Assembly: GCA_027061865.1 (NCBI GenBank)
Contig: JAMOVZ010000441.1
Span: forward strand, 1-20,219
Source of the DNA: Desulfobacterales bacterium
GTDB taxonomy: Bacteria; Desulfobacterota; DSM-4660; Desulfatiglandales; Desulfatiglandaceae
Direction of reading: 5' to 3'
DNA: 20,219 bases
Below the pieces are notes generated by a model. It did not search any database. It saw nothing but the letters and a program-made list of their open reading frames with translations, and was not told the origin of the DNA. This document shows positions 7,629 through 14,299 of the stretch, in pieces (the first letter of the stretch is position 1; each line of letters begins with the position of its first letter). Made by a program: the position numbers and the translations under genes.

Positions 7629-8030
7629 ATGGTTGGTCTGCTTATAATATCGCACTGCGACTTAGGCAAAGAATTCCTAAGTGCGGCGGAACTTATCTTA
7701 GGGAAGCTGGAAAATACTGATTCCATCTCCATTACCCAGACGGTCACTAGCGAGGAGTTGCTTGAAACCATATCAAGCAAGATCCATGCCCTTGATAAGG
7801 GAAAAGGTGTGCTGATCCTCACCGACATGTTCGGCGGCACTCCCTCTAATTTAAGTCTCTCGTTTTTACAGGACCAACGGGTGGAAGTGCTAACCGGGGT
7901 GAATCTGCCCATGGTTATTGCCGTGGCTCAAGACAGGGATACCCTCAGCCTTGCTGAGCTGGGGGAAAAGGCTCAAGAAGCCGGAAAGAGAAGCATAACC
8001 CTTGCGGGGAAGCTCTTGAAGGCTCAATGA
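7629..8030 (+). CDS. PTS mannose-family EIIA domain protein
   Basis: A 133-aa stand-alone EIIA(Man) domain, ManX-like. The phosphoacceptor is His9 in LLIISHCDLGKEF; the family motif LTDMFGGTPSN lies around residues 59-69 and NLPMV near residues 94-98. Start chosen at the ATG 7629, which has AGGTGA 4 nt upstream; a GTG at 7602 would add nine unlikely residues. The last four bases overlap rimI as ATGA. No EIIB, EIIC or EIID follows, so sugar transport by this locus is unlikely; a regulatory phosphorelay with PtsN is more plausible. In several deltaproteobacteria such an EIIA is found in a larger PTS cluster with HPr and EI, absent here. Confidence 0.88.
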   Translation: MVGLLIISHCDLGKEFLSAAELILGKLENTDSISITQTVTSEELLETISSKIHALDKGKGVLILTDMFGGTPSNLSLSFLQDQRVEVLTGVNLPMVIAVAQDRDTLSLAELGEKAQEAGKRSITLAGKLLKAQ

Positions 8031-8518
8031 TTTCACTGCTCCGCGTCACACCGGCCTCCTTCAGCCAGTATGAGAAGGGGATACTGGAAATCGAGAAGGT
8101 CTCATTTCCATCCCCGTGGAGCTCTAAGCTGTTCAGGGACGAGACCGGGAATCCATTTTCCACCTTGTGGGTGCTGGAGGAAGACGGACAGATATCGGGG
8201 TATATTTGTTTTTGGATCGTAAGGGACCAAATCCATCTACTGAATATCGCGGTCCACCCAACCAAGAGACGGAAGGGATTTGCCACCCACATGTTGAAAA
8301 ATATGATACATAAGGGAATCGAGCTTGCTGTCAAAGAGGTGTGGCTTGAAGTAAGGCCTTCTAATGCCCCTGCAATCAGGCTTTACGAAAAGCTGGGCTT
8401 CCATGTGAAGGGAAAACGCCCCAGGTACTATACCGACACCGGGGAAGATGCCTTAGTAATGGCGCTGGAGTTAAAGGAAGAAGCAGGCCCACGGCAGCTG
8501 AGCATGCCTGTGCCATGA
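8027..8518 (+). CDS. rimI: ribosomal-protein-alanine N-acetyltransferase RimI-like
   Basis: A GNAT-family acetyltransferase of 163 aa. Acetyl-CoA motif A is seen in IAVHPTKRRKGFATHML (the RRKGFA pyrophosphate loop), and motif B in NAPAIRLYEKLGF. The end, with RYYTDTGEDALVM, matches RimI, which acetylates the N-terminus of ribosomal protein S18 and in many bacteria a broader set of N-termini. The ATG overlaps the stop of the EIIA gene (ATGA), so it is very probably translated by coupling; an AAGG lies 5 nt before it. Other GNAT specificities cannot be excluded from sequence alone. It is the last gene of the long run that starts with kdsA. Confidence 0.85.
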   Translation: MISLLRVTPASFSQYEKGILEIEKVSFPSPWSSKLFRDETGNPFSTLWVLEEDGQISGYICFWIVRDQIHLLNIAVHPTKRRKGFATHMLKNMIHKGIELAVKEVWLEVRPSNAPAIRLYEKLGFHVKGKRPRYYTDTGEDALVMALELKEEAGPRQLSMPVP

Positions 8519-8564
8519 GAATTGAAGTGCTTTACCTAATGAGCAGGAAAGGAGGATGGTGCAA

Positions 8565-9563
8565 ATGGCTTTGAAAGTGGCAATTAATGGATTTGGTCGA
8601 ATTGGGAGGATGGTCTTTAGGGCAGGTTACAAGAGGAATGACATAGAGTTTGTGGCCATCAATGACCTAACTGATGCAGGCACCCTTGCCCATCTCTTAA
8701 AATACGACTCTGTCCATGGAAGGCTTGATGGAGAGGTCTCGGCCACAGGGGATTCCATAGTGGTCAACGGCAAAGAAATAAAGGTCTTCAGTGAAAGGGA
8801 TCCGGCCAAGCTTCCTTGGGGAGATCTGGAAATCCAGACCGTAATGGAGTGTACAGGCCTTTTCAGGGAAAGAGAGAAGGCAGCAGCCCATCTGGAAGCC
8901 GGTGCCTCAAAAGTGATCATATCGGCACCTGCCAAAGGTCCAGATATTACATTGGTAATAGGAGTCAACCACCACGAATATGATCCAGCATCACACCACG
9001 TGGTCTCCAATGCCTCTTGCACCACCAATTGTCTGGCTCCGGTATGCAAGGTTCTGCTTGAGAGATTCGGCATCACTAAAGGGCTAATGACAACTACACA
9101 CGCCTATACTGGCGATCAGCGCCTGCTTGACTTTCCCCACAAGGACTTGAGGCGCGCAAGGGCCGCGGCCCTCTCCATGATCCCCACCACAACAGGGGCA
9201 GCCAGGGCTGTCTCATTGGTGCTCCCCCAATTGGAAGGAAGGTTAAATGGGATGGCCATAAGGGTCCCCACCCCCAATGTTTCTGTGGTGGACTTGGTGG
9301 CCCAATTAGGCAAAGAGGTGACCGTAGATGAGATAAATGCTGCTATGAAAGAGGCAGCAGAAGGTCCTCTTGAAGGGATACTTGCATATTCCGAGGAGCC
9401 ATTGGTATCTGCCGACTTTAATGGAAGCACCTATTCTTCCATATTTGATTCCCCTTCCACCATGGTGATAGGCGACATGGTCAAGGTGCTTGCATGGTAT
9501 GACAATGAATTTGGATATGCCAACCGTATGGTGGACCTGGCAGTATATATGGCAAGTGCGTAG
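8565..9563 (+). CDS. gap: glyceraldehyde-3-phosphate dehydrogenase, type I
   Basis: Oxidises and phosphorylates glyceraldehyde-3-phosphate with NAD in glycolysis, or the reverse in gluconeogenesis; cytoplasmic tetramer. The 332-aa enzyme has the nucleotide-binding INGFGRIGR at 7-15, Asp34 (AINDLTD), which favours NAD over NADP, the catalytic Cys152 in SNASCTTNCLAPV and the base His179 (TTTHAYTGDQ). Start chosen at the ATG 8565: a strong AAAGGAGG ends at 8555, giving 9 nt spacing, whereas the ATG at 8556 touches it. tpiA follows closely, with no pgk between, unlike the common gap-pgk-tpiA order. Confidence 0.97.
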   Translation: MALKVAINGFGRIGRMVFRAGYKRNDIEFVAINDLTDAGTLAHLLKYDSVHGRLDGEVSATGDSIVVNGKEIKVFSERDPAKLPWGDLEIQTVMECTGLFREREKAAAHLEAGASKVIISAPAKGPDITLVIGVNHHEYDPASHHVVSNASCTTNCLAPVCKVLLERFGITKGLMTTTHAYTGDQRLLDFPHKDLRRARAAALSMIPTTTGAARAVSLVLPQLEGRLNGMAIRVPTPNVSVVDLVAQLGKEVTVDEINAAMKEAAEGPLEGILAYSEEPLVSADFNGSTYSSIFDSPSTMVIGDMVKVLAWYDNEFGYANRMVDLAVYMASA

Positions 9564-9590
9564 GTAGATGGTAAGATGGGAGAGAGGAAG

Positions 9591-10361
9591 ATGGCGAACA
9601 GAAAGCCTTTGATAGCTGGCAATTGGAAGATGAATCTCACCATCAATGAGGCCGTGTCCCTGGTCAATTCTGTGGCAGAAGGGATCAAGGATCACCAAGG
9701 GATGGATGTGCTTGTCTGTCCTCCATTTACTGCCCTGAGCGCCGTGAAGAAGGCCCTTGAAAACACTCCCATTTGCTTGGGGGGCCAAAACATGCACTGG
9801 GAACGGGCTGGGGCATTTACAGGTGAGATCTCAGGCCAAATGTTAACAGATGTTGGATGTACCCACGTAATCCTTGGGCATTCAGAAAGACGCCTCCTAT
9901 TTGGGGAGTCAGACGAGGCGGTTGACCGGAAGATCTCGGCAGCTGTCAAACTGGGCCTTACCCCTATCCTCTGCGTGGGAGAGACCCTGGCTCAAAGGGA
10001 AAGAGGGGAAACCCTCAAGATCCTGGAAACTCAACTTACCGGATCTTTGGCCCACAGCCTGAAAGATAAGGCCATTGATCCGAAACTGATTGTGGCCTAT
10101 GAACCGGTATGGGCCATTGGTACGGGAAAGACGGCCTCCCCCCACCAGGCCCAGGAGGCCCACGCCTTTATTCGAAAATGGATCCGCTCCAATTTTGGAA
10201 ACCAGGCAGCCGAAGCCATGAGAATACTTTATGGAGGCAGTGTAAAACCGGATAATATCTCAGAGCTTATGGCCCAACAAGACATAGACGGCGCCCTGGT
10301 GGGGGGGGCAAGCTTGAAGGCCGACTCATTTGTGGGGATCATCAAAAACTCTCAGGGATAA
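9591..10361 (+). CDS. tpiA: triosephosphate isomerase
   Basis: Interconverts dihydroxyacetone phosphate and glyceraldehyde-3-phosphate; cytoplasmic TIM-barrel dimer. The 256-aa length is normal. Catalytic Lys13 is in GNWKMN, His97 in ILGHSERR, Glu171 in AYEPVWAIGTGK; the phosphate-binding LYGGSVKPDN and GALVGGASL segments follow. I prefer the ATG at 9591, with GGAGAG 6 nt before it and the usual protein start; the ATG at 9576, with AGGTAG 8 nt before it, would add five residues and cannot be excluded. Only a short gap separates it from gap, so the two are probably co-transcribed. Confidence 0.96.
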   Translation: MANRKPLIAGNWKMNLTINEAVSLVNSVAEGIKDHQGMDVLVCPPFTALSAVKKALENTPICLGGQNMHWERAGAFTGEISGQMLTDVGCTHVILGHSERRLLFGESDEAVDRKISAAVKLGLTPILCVGETLAQRERGETLKILETQLTGSLAHSLKDKAIDPKLIVAYEPVWAIGTGKTASPHQAQEAHAFIRKWIRSNFGNQAAEAMRILYGGSVKPDNISELMAQQDIDGALVGGASLKADSFVGIIKNSQG

Positions 10362-10370
10362 CCTTTTCTA

Positions 10371-10398
10371 TTGCAAATTTGTTGTATTTGGTTAGAAT
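10371..10398 (+). promoter_or_regulatory. sigma-70 type promoter for secG and tRNA-Leu
   Basis: TTGCAA (10371-10376), 16-nt spacer, TAGAAT (10393-10398) in an AT-rich patch directly after tpiA. The predicted start near 10405 lies about 48 nt before secG. Confidence 0.5.
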
Positions 10399-10452
10399 AT
10401 AAAGTTGCAGAAAGTTAGGCGGGGGAAAAACAGCTCTTAAGAGGTCAAGTAA

Positions 10453-10776
10453 TTGAAGCCAGTTCTTATTATTATTCATGTATTTGTTTGTATCGTCCTA
10501 ATTTGCATCGTTCTTTTCCAACGTGGTAAAGGCGCGGACATGGGGGCCGTATTTGGTGGCTCAAGCCAGGCCATTTTTGGCAGCAGGGGGGCAACTACCC
10601 TGCTACACAAGCTGACCACCATTATAGCCATCGTGTTTATGCTTACCTCGCTGGGGCTGTCCATATTTTTTGGAAGAGCGCCCAGCTCCTCAGTGATGGA
10701 GGACGTAAAGGTGCCTCCGGTTGAGCAAAAGGCAGCGCCAACCCAAAGCAAGGGTGAATCAGGAACCAAGAAGTGA
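10453..10776 (+). CDS. secG: protein translocase subunit SecG
   Basis: Small inner-membrane subunit of the SecYEG channel. The 107-aa protein has two transmembrane segments (about residues 3-20 and 54-74) joined by a conserved Gly-rich cytoplasmic loop, VLFQRGKGADMGAVFGGSSQ, the hallmark of SecG. A hydrophilic Pro/Lys/Gln-rich tail follows. The start is a TTG at 10453, supported by GAGG 8 nt upstream. Position after tpiA is the common bacterial order, as is a tRNA-Leu directly downstream: the tRNA begins 7 nt after the secG stop, so both are probably on one transcript that is then processed. Confidence 0.95.
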   Translation: MKPVLIIIHVFVCIVLICIVLFQRGKGADMGAVFGGSSQAIFGSRGATTLLHKLTTIIAIVFMLTSLGLSIFFGRAPSSSVMEDVKVPPVEQKAAPTQSKGESGTKK

Positions 10777-10783
10777 TCCGTGT

Positions 10784-10871
10784 GCCGAAGTGGTGGAATT
10801 TGGTAGACACGCTATCTTGAGGGGGTAGTGGGCAACCGCCCGTGCGGGTTCAAGTCCCGCCTTCGGCACCA
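10784..10871 (+). tRNA. tRNA-Leu(GAG)
   Basis: Acceptor arms GCCGAAG and CTTCGGC pair fully. D-arm GGTAGAC, anticodon stem CTATC/GGTAG with loop TTGAGGG (anticodon GAG), a long variable arm as expected for a class II tRNA, and a T-arm CGGGTTCAAGTCCCG. Discriminator A is at 10868 and CCA is encoded at 10869-10871. It reads CUC and CUU leucine codons. It follows secG by 7 nt and is followed by a terminator. Confidence 0.97.
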
Positions 10872-10882
10872 TCCAATGGACC

Positions 10883-10922
10883 AAAAAAGGGCTCGTGACT
10901 GACTCACGAGCCCTTGATTTTT
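10883..10922. terminator. bidirectional rho-independent terminator
   Basis: A 12-bp perfect stem (10887-10898 with 10904-10915) with a 5-nt loop CTGAC. An A-tract lies on the left (10883-10888) and a T-rich tail on the right (TTGATTTTT), so it can stop transcripts from secG/tRNA-Leu on the plus strand and from the two tRNAs on the minus strand. Confidence 0.9.
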
Positions 10923-10923
10923 C

Positions 10924-10999
<76 letters not shown>

Positions 11000-11013
11000 T
11001 TTCCTTTATGTGC

Positions 11014-11090
11014 TGGCGCGCCTGGCAGGATTCGAACCTGCGGCCTACGGGTTCGAAGCCCGGCGCTCTATCCAGCTGAGCTACAGGCGC
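11014..11090 (-). tRNA. tRNA-Arg(TCG)
   Basis: Read on the minus strand: acceptor GCGCCTG/CAGGCGC, D-arm GCTC..GAGC, anticodon arm CCGGG-CTTCGAA-CCCGT (anticodon TCG), T-arm with GGTTCGAATCC, discriminator G and an encoded CCA. The outermost anticodon-stem pair (27-43) is C with U, a mismatch; the other four pairs hold. It reads CGA and perhaps CGG, which most bacteria decode by other arginine tRNAs (ACG and CCG). Confidence 0.95.
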
Positions 11091-11101
11091 TTTTATAGAA
11101 A

Positions 11102-11130
11102 TGTTTAACAATCAGGCCCCAATTTGTCAA
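11102..11130 (-). promoter_or_regulatory. promoter for the tRNA-Arg/tRNA-Lys pair
   Basis: On the minus strand a perfect -35 TTGACA (11125-11130), 17-nt spacer and a poor -10 TAAACA (11102-11107), with transcription starting a few bases before the tRNA at 11090. Confidence 0.55.
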
Positions 11131-11153
11131 TACCTTATTTTGGGGAAAATTTC

Positions 11154-11182
11154 TTGACATACTTTTCAGACTGCAATATAAA
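11154..11182 (+). promoter_or_regulatory. strong promoter for rplM-rpsI
   Basis: Perfect -35 TTGACA (11154-11159), ideal 17-nt spacer, -10 TATAAA (11177-11182). Predicted start near 11189, leader about 31 nt. The -35 box is only 23 bp from that of the divergent tRNA promoter. Confidence 0.8.
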
Positions 11183-11219
11183 AATATTTTTGATTTTTTT
11201 GACATAAGGGAACCTTATT

Positions 11220-11648
11220 ATGAAAACGTTTGTTGCAAAACCGCAAGAAGTAGAACGCAAATGGTATTTGGTTGATGCTAAAGGAAAGGTCTTAGGAAGG
11301 CTTGCCTCGCAACTGGCTGCCAGGCTTCGTGGCAAACACAAGCCCATATTTACCCCTCATACCGATACAGGCGACTTTGTTGTAGTGGTTAACGCCGACA
11401 AAGTGGTGTTAACCGGCAAAAAGTGGGACAAAAAATTCTACTACCGCCACAGTGGCTATCTTGGGGGCCTGAAGGTCACATCAGCGAGAAAGATGCTGGA
11501 GACCAAACCCGAAGAGGTCATACGGCAGGCAGTAAAGGGGATGCTTCCCAAAAACAGCCTCGGAAGACGCCAACTTAAAAAGCTCAAGGTATATGCAGGT
11601 TCAGACCATCCCCACCAAGCTCAAAAACCAGAAGTATTGGAGATATAA
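11220..11648 (+). CDS. rplM: 50S ribosomal protein L13 (uL13)
   Basis: Large-subunit protein that helps early 50S assembly by binding 23S rRNA. The 142-aa protein has the standard uL13 start (MKTFVAKPQEVERKWYLVDA), the GKVLGRLASQLAARLRGKHK helix, the HSGYLGGLK signature and the MLPKNSLGRRQLKKLKVYAG stretch near the C-terminus. AAGGGA lies 8 nt before the ATG. It is the first gene after a strong promoter and abuts rpsI with no gap. Confidence 0.98.
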   Translation: MKTFVAKPQEVERKWYLVDAKGKVLGRLASQLAARLRGKHKPIFTPHTDTGDFVVVVNADKVVLTGKKWDKKFYYRHSGYLGGLKVTSARKMLETKPEEVIRQAVKGMLPKNSLGRRQLKKLKVYAGSDHPHQAQKPEVLEI

Positions 11649-12041
11649 ATGGCCGGACAACTAATTCATGCAACAGGCAAGCGAAAGACTGCTGTGGCCC
11701 GAATTTGGATGAGGCCCGGCACGGGCATAATCACTATCAACAAGAGGGCCTTTGAAGACTACTTGGTCAGGGAGGCCGAAAGGACCTTGGCGATGGAGCC
11801 CTTGGAAGTCACGGGCACAGTTGGGAAATACGACATCAATGTAAATGTCAGGGGCAGCGGCATCTCGGGCCAGGCAGGTGCGATCAGACATGGAATCGCC
11901 CGCGCCTTGGTAGAGGCCAATCCAGAGTTTAGGGATGTGCTGAAAAAGGGCGGTTTCCTCACTCGGGACCCGAGGATGAAGGAGAGGAAAAAATACGGCC
12001 AAAAAGGTGCCAGGGCAAGATTTCAATATTCCAAGCGTTAA
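11649..12041 (+). CDS. rpsI: 30S ribosomal protein S9 (uS9)
   Basis: Small-subunit protein whose C-terminal tail reaches the P-site tRNA. The 130-aa protein shows the family's ATGKRKTAVARIWMRPGTG start, the NVNVRGSGISGQAGAIRHGI core and the basic tail ending QYSKR, which is intact. Its ATG follows the rplM stop directly (TAA then ATG), so translation must be coupled. It closes the rplM-rpsI operon, with a terminator about 60 nt later. Confidence 0.98.
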   Translation: MAGQLIHATGKRKTAVARIWMRPGTGIITINKRAFEDYLVREAERTLAMEPLEVTGTVGKYDINVNVRGSGISGQAGAIRHGIARALVEANPEFRDVLKKGGFLTRDPRMKERKKYGQKGARARFQYSKR

Positions 12042-12098
12042 TTGCCCACATCCTGGCAGTTTTCTTGGTGTCAGGGGCGCAGAAAGGATCGATTACTT

Positions 12099-12125
12099 AA
12101 GGGAGTCCGGTGGCTCCCTTTTTTT
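12099..12125 (+). terminator. rho-independent terminator of rplM-rpsI
   Basis: Stem AAGGGAG/CTCCCTT, extended by a T-G and a C-G pair to a 4-nt loop, then a run of seven T (12119-12125). Confidence 0.88.
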
Positions 12126-12170
12126 GTTCCACTTTTGCTTACAGCAACCGCTATTTTTGGATAGGAAGCC

Positions 12171-12923
12171 TTGGCTAAAATAGAGAGTTTAAGGAATATC
12201 CGCCTCGTGGTCACCTATGACGGCTCAGGCTACCATGGATGGCAGAGGCAAAAAGATCACCTGACCATCCAGGAGGTGATGGAATCCAGGATAAGCCGGA
12301 TCGTAGCCCACGAGGTAAAGCTATTGGGTTCGGGCAGGACCGATGCCGGGGTTCATGCCTGCAATCAAGTATGTAATTTCAAGACTTCCTCTCAGATTCC
12401 TTGCCGATCACTCCAAAAAGGCCTAAATTCCCTTCTTCCAGAGGATATCTACGTAAAAGAGGCCGCAGACGTGCCCCTGAAATTTCACGCCCGCTTTAGC
12501 GCCAAGAGCAAAATCTATGAATACAGGATACTAAATCGTGAAGAGCCGGACATATTCCTGCGCCGCTATGTTTGGCATATTCCTGTCCCCCTAAACACAG
12601 ATGCAATGAAGGCCTGTGTCCCCATGCTCCTTGGCACCCATGACTTTTCATCCTTTATGTCATCTGGCGGCAGTGCCAAGAATCCAGTAAGGACGGTAAT
12701 CCGGGCCTCCTTAGAAGACAAGGGGCCCTTTATCCACTTCACCATTGAGGCCAATGGTTTTCTCAAGCATATGGTAAGAAACATTGTGGGAACACTGGTT
12801 AAGACGGGCCTGGGCAAGATATCAGAACAAGACTTCCAGGGAATCTTCCTTGCCAGAGACCGGCAGTTGGCTGGCGTGAAGGCACCGGCCCAAGGGCTGT
12901 TTCTCGTGAGAGTTAATTATTAA
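12171..12923 (+). CDS. truA: tRNA pseudouridine(38-40) synthase TruA
   Basis: Isomerises uridine to pseudouridine at positions 38-40 of the tRNA anticodon arm. The 250-aa protein opens with LVVTYDGSGYHGWQRQ, carries the catalytic Asp58 in GSGRTDAGVHA, and later shows KSKIYEYRI, GTHDFSSF and GFLKHMVRNIVGTLV, all typical of TruA. The start is a TTG at 12171 with AGGA only 4 nt before it; no better start is in frame. It follows the rplM-rpsI terminator and has no clear promoter of its own, so it may rely on read-through. Its stop overlaps the end of a convergent small gene by 11 nt. Confidence 0.95.
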   Translation: MAKIESLRNIRLVVTYDGSGYHGWQRQKDHLTIQEVMESRISRIVAHEVKLLGSGRTDAGVHACNQVCNFKTSSQIPCRSLQKGLNSLLPEDIYVKEAADVPLKFHARFSAKSKIYEYRILNREEPDIFLRRYVWHIPVPLNTDAMKACVPMLLGTHDFSSFMSSGGSAKNPVRTVIRASLEDKGPFIHFTIEANGFLKHMVRNIVGTLVKTGLGKISEQDFQGIFLARDRQLAGVKAPAQGLFLVRVNY

Positions 12924-13086
12924 TTGCAGATTCTTCATTGGAAGGTGTAGAGAGTGAACCCTTTACTTTTTCATGGATCTGCTCCCAGGCCTCGCTGAAT
13001 GAGCTTAGCGAAAGCCTTCCCACTTCAATAAATTTTACTACTATCTCCTTTGTTATCTTGACTGCAATCTCATCTTCCCGTTTCAT
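12913..13086 (-). CDS. small conserved-looking hypothetical protein, 57 aa
   Basis: Not recognised with certainty. The minus strand encodes 57 aa beginning MKREDEIAVKITKEIVVKFI, preceded by GGAGGGAG at about 8 nt, one of the better Shine-Dalgarno sites in the window. The protein looks like two amphipathic helices (about 2-22 and 27-43) joined at VGRLSLSSF, with a loose Ser/Asn/Glu tail; no cysteine, membrane span or signal. The opening IAVKITKEIVVKFIEVG recalls short proteins found in deltaproteobacteria, but I cannot name a family or function. Its end overlaps truA by 11 nt in convergent orientation. A hairpin region of 190 nt separates it from amrS upstream, so it may have its own promoter, which I could not find. 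Confidence 0.65.
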   Translation of the reverse strand: MKREDEIAVKITKEIVVKFIEVGRLSLSSFSEAWEQIHEKVKGSLSTPSNEESAINN

Positions 13087-13170
13087 CTCCGCTCCCTCCG
13101 GTGTTAACGGTCGTATTGTGAAACGTTAGGCCCTGTTTCTGCAGTTGTACTAATGGCTATAAAAGTTTCT

Positions 13171-13219
13171 TGGCCCCCGCCAAATGGAAGAAGGCCTAAG
13201 AAGCTTCGGCTGGGGGCCA
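13171..13219. other. long GC-rich hairpin between amrS and the 57-aa gene
   Basis: TGGCCCCC (13171-13178) pairs with GGGGGCCA (13212-13219), extended by GCC/GGC across a one-base bulge, with a loop of about 22 nt. It has no T-run on either side. It may act as a weak terminator for amrS or in the leader of the small gene. Confidence 0.4.
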
Positions 13220-13263
13220 TTATAAGAAGAACCCTTTAGAGCCCTCCTTGAGATGCGATCCTA

Positions 13264-13283
13264 CCAAAAGGGCCTTCCCTTTT
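13264..13283 (-). terminator. possible terminator directly after amrS
   Basis: A perfect 7-bp stem AAAAGGG/CCCTTTT (13266-13272 with 13277-13283) with a 4-nt loop, read on the minus strand directly at the amrS stop codon. The T-run is short and lies in the stem, so termination would be partial. Confidence 0.4.
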
Positions 13284-14299
13284 CAATCAATCTCCCAAAC
13301 TCCTGGGATTTGGGCTGAACAGTGCTGGCACCGTCCACCCCGGATCATTGTTTGCCTCACATAGAAACCGAATCTTTCAATCAATAGCTTTCCGCACTGG
13401 TGGCAAAATGTGTTTTCTCCTTCGTCACCAGGCAGGTTTCCAGTGTAAACATATTGGAGCCCCCGCCCATAGCCTATCTCCCTCGCCTTACGGATGGTTG
13501 AGGCTGGTGTGGGGGGCGGGGCGGTGAGGCGGTATGTGGGATGAAAGCGGCTGATATGCCATGGGATCCCCGGGTCTATGGTGACCAAAAAGTCGGCAAT
13601 TTCTTTTAACTCCTCTTCGGAATCGTTAAGGCCAGGTATGAGCAAGGTGGTTACTTCGACCCATACATCCATCTCTTTCATGGCCTGGATGCTATCGAGT
13701 ACGGGCTTTAATTTAGCTCCGCAGTGTTTCTTGTAAAATTCATCTCTAAAGGACTTCAGATCCACATTGGCTGCGTGGAGATAGGGATGTATTCTGTCCA
13801 GACACTGACGGGTCATATAACCGTTGGTTACGAACACATTTTTGAGCCCTTTTGGAGTAGCGAGCGTTGCAGTGTCCAAGGCGAGCTCAAAATATATTGT
13901 AGGCTCGGTATAGGTATAGGATATGGTAGCGCAGCCTGTGGCCAAGGCCTCTTCAACGATCTGGCCTGGGGGGATGGACTCACCCAGTATCTGCTTGAGA
14001 TCCAATGGCATCTGAGATATGTCGGCATTCTGGCAAAAGGTGCACCGGAAGTTGCAGCCAGGAGTGGCAATGGAATAGGAACGGGTGCCGGGCAAGAAGT
14101 GGTATATGGGCTTCTTTTCGATGGGGTCTGCGTTCCGTGCAATGACTTTGTCATAAACCAGCGTAAACAAGGTGCCGTCCTTGTTTTCACGAACATTGCA
14201 TATGCCACGGCCCCCTGCTTTTATCAAACACCTGTGGCTGCAAAGAAAACATCGGACAGTATCGTCCTTTAGCCTTTCATAGAGGTATGCCTCTTTCAT
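13283..14299 (-). CDS. amrS: AmmeMemoRadiSam-type radical SAM protein
   Basis: A 338-aa radical SAM protein related to pyruvate formate-lyase activating enzymes. The cluster motif is C82-NFR-C86-TF-C89. A cysteine set precedes it (Cys17, Cys20, Cys24, Cys34; CFLCSHRC..GRGICNVR), and a C-terminal zinc-ribbon-like pair CHQC (299-302) and CQHC (324-327) follows. This layout is that of AmrS, named from clusters with AMMECR1 and MEMO domain proteins; the substrate is unknown. Neither partner is in the window. ATG at 14299 has GGGAGGGG just upstream. Its first 23 nt overlap the end of the methyltransferase gene, so the two should be translated together. A PFL-activase role is possible but no glycyl radical enzyme is nearby. 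Confidence 0.85.
   Translation of the reverse strand: MKEAYLYERLKDDTVRCFLCSHRCLIKAGGRGICNVRENKDGTLFTLVYDKVIARNADPIEKKPIYHFLPGTRSYSIATPGCNFRCTFCQNADISQMPLDLKQILGESIPPGQIVEEALATGCATISYTYTEPTIYFELALDTATLATPKGLKNVFVTNGYMTRQCLDRIHPYLHAANVDLKSFRDEFYKKHCGAKLKPVLDSIQAMKEMDVWVEVTTLLIPGLNDSEEELKEIADFLVTIDPGIPWHISRFHPTYRLTAPPPTPASTIRKAREIGYGRGLQYVYTGNLPGDEGENTFCHQCGKLLIERFGFYVRQTMIRGGRCQHCSAQIPGVWEID

Noticed and set aside
13724..14272. 182-aa frame antisense to amrS
   Set aside because: It lies wholly within the radical SAM gene, has no ribosome site and shows no family motif.
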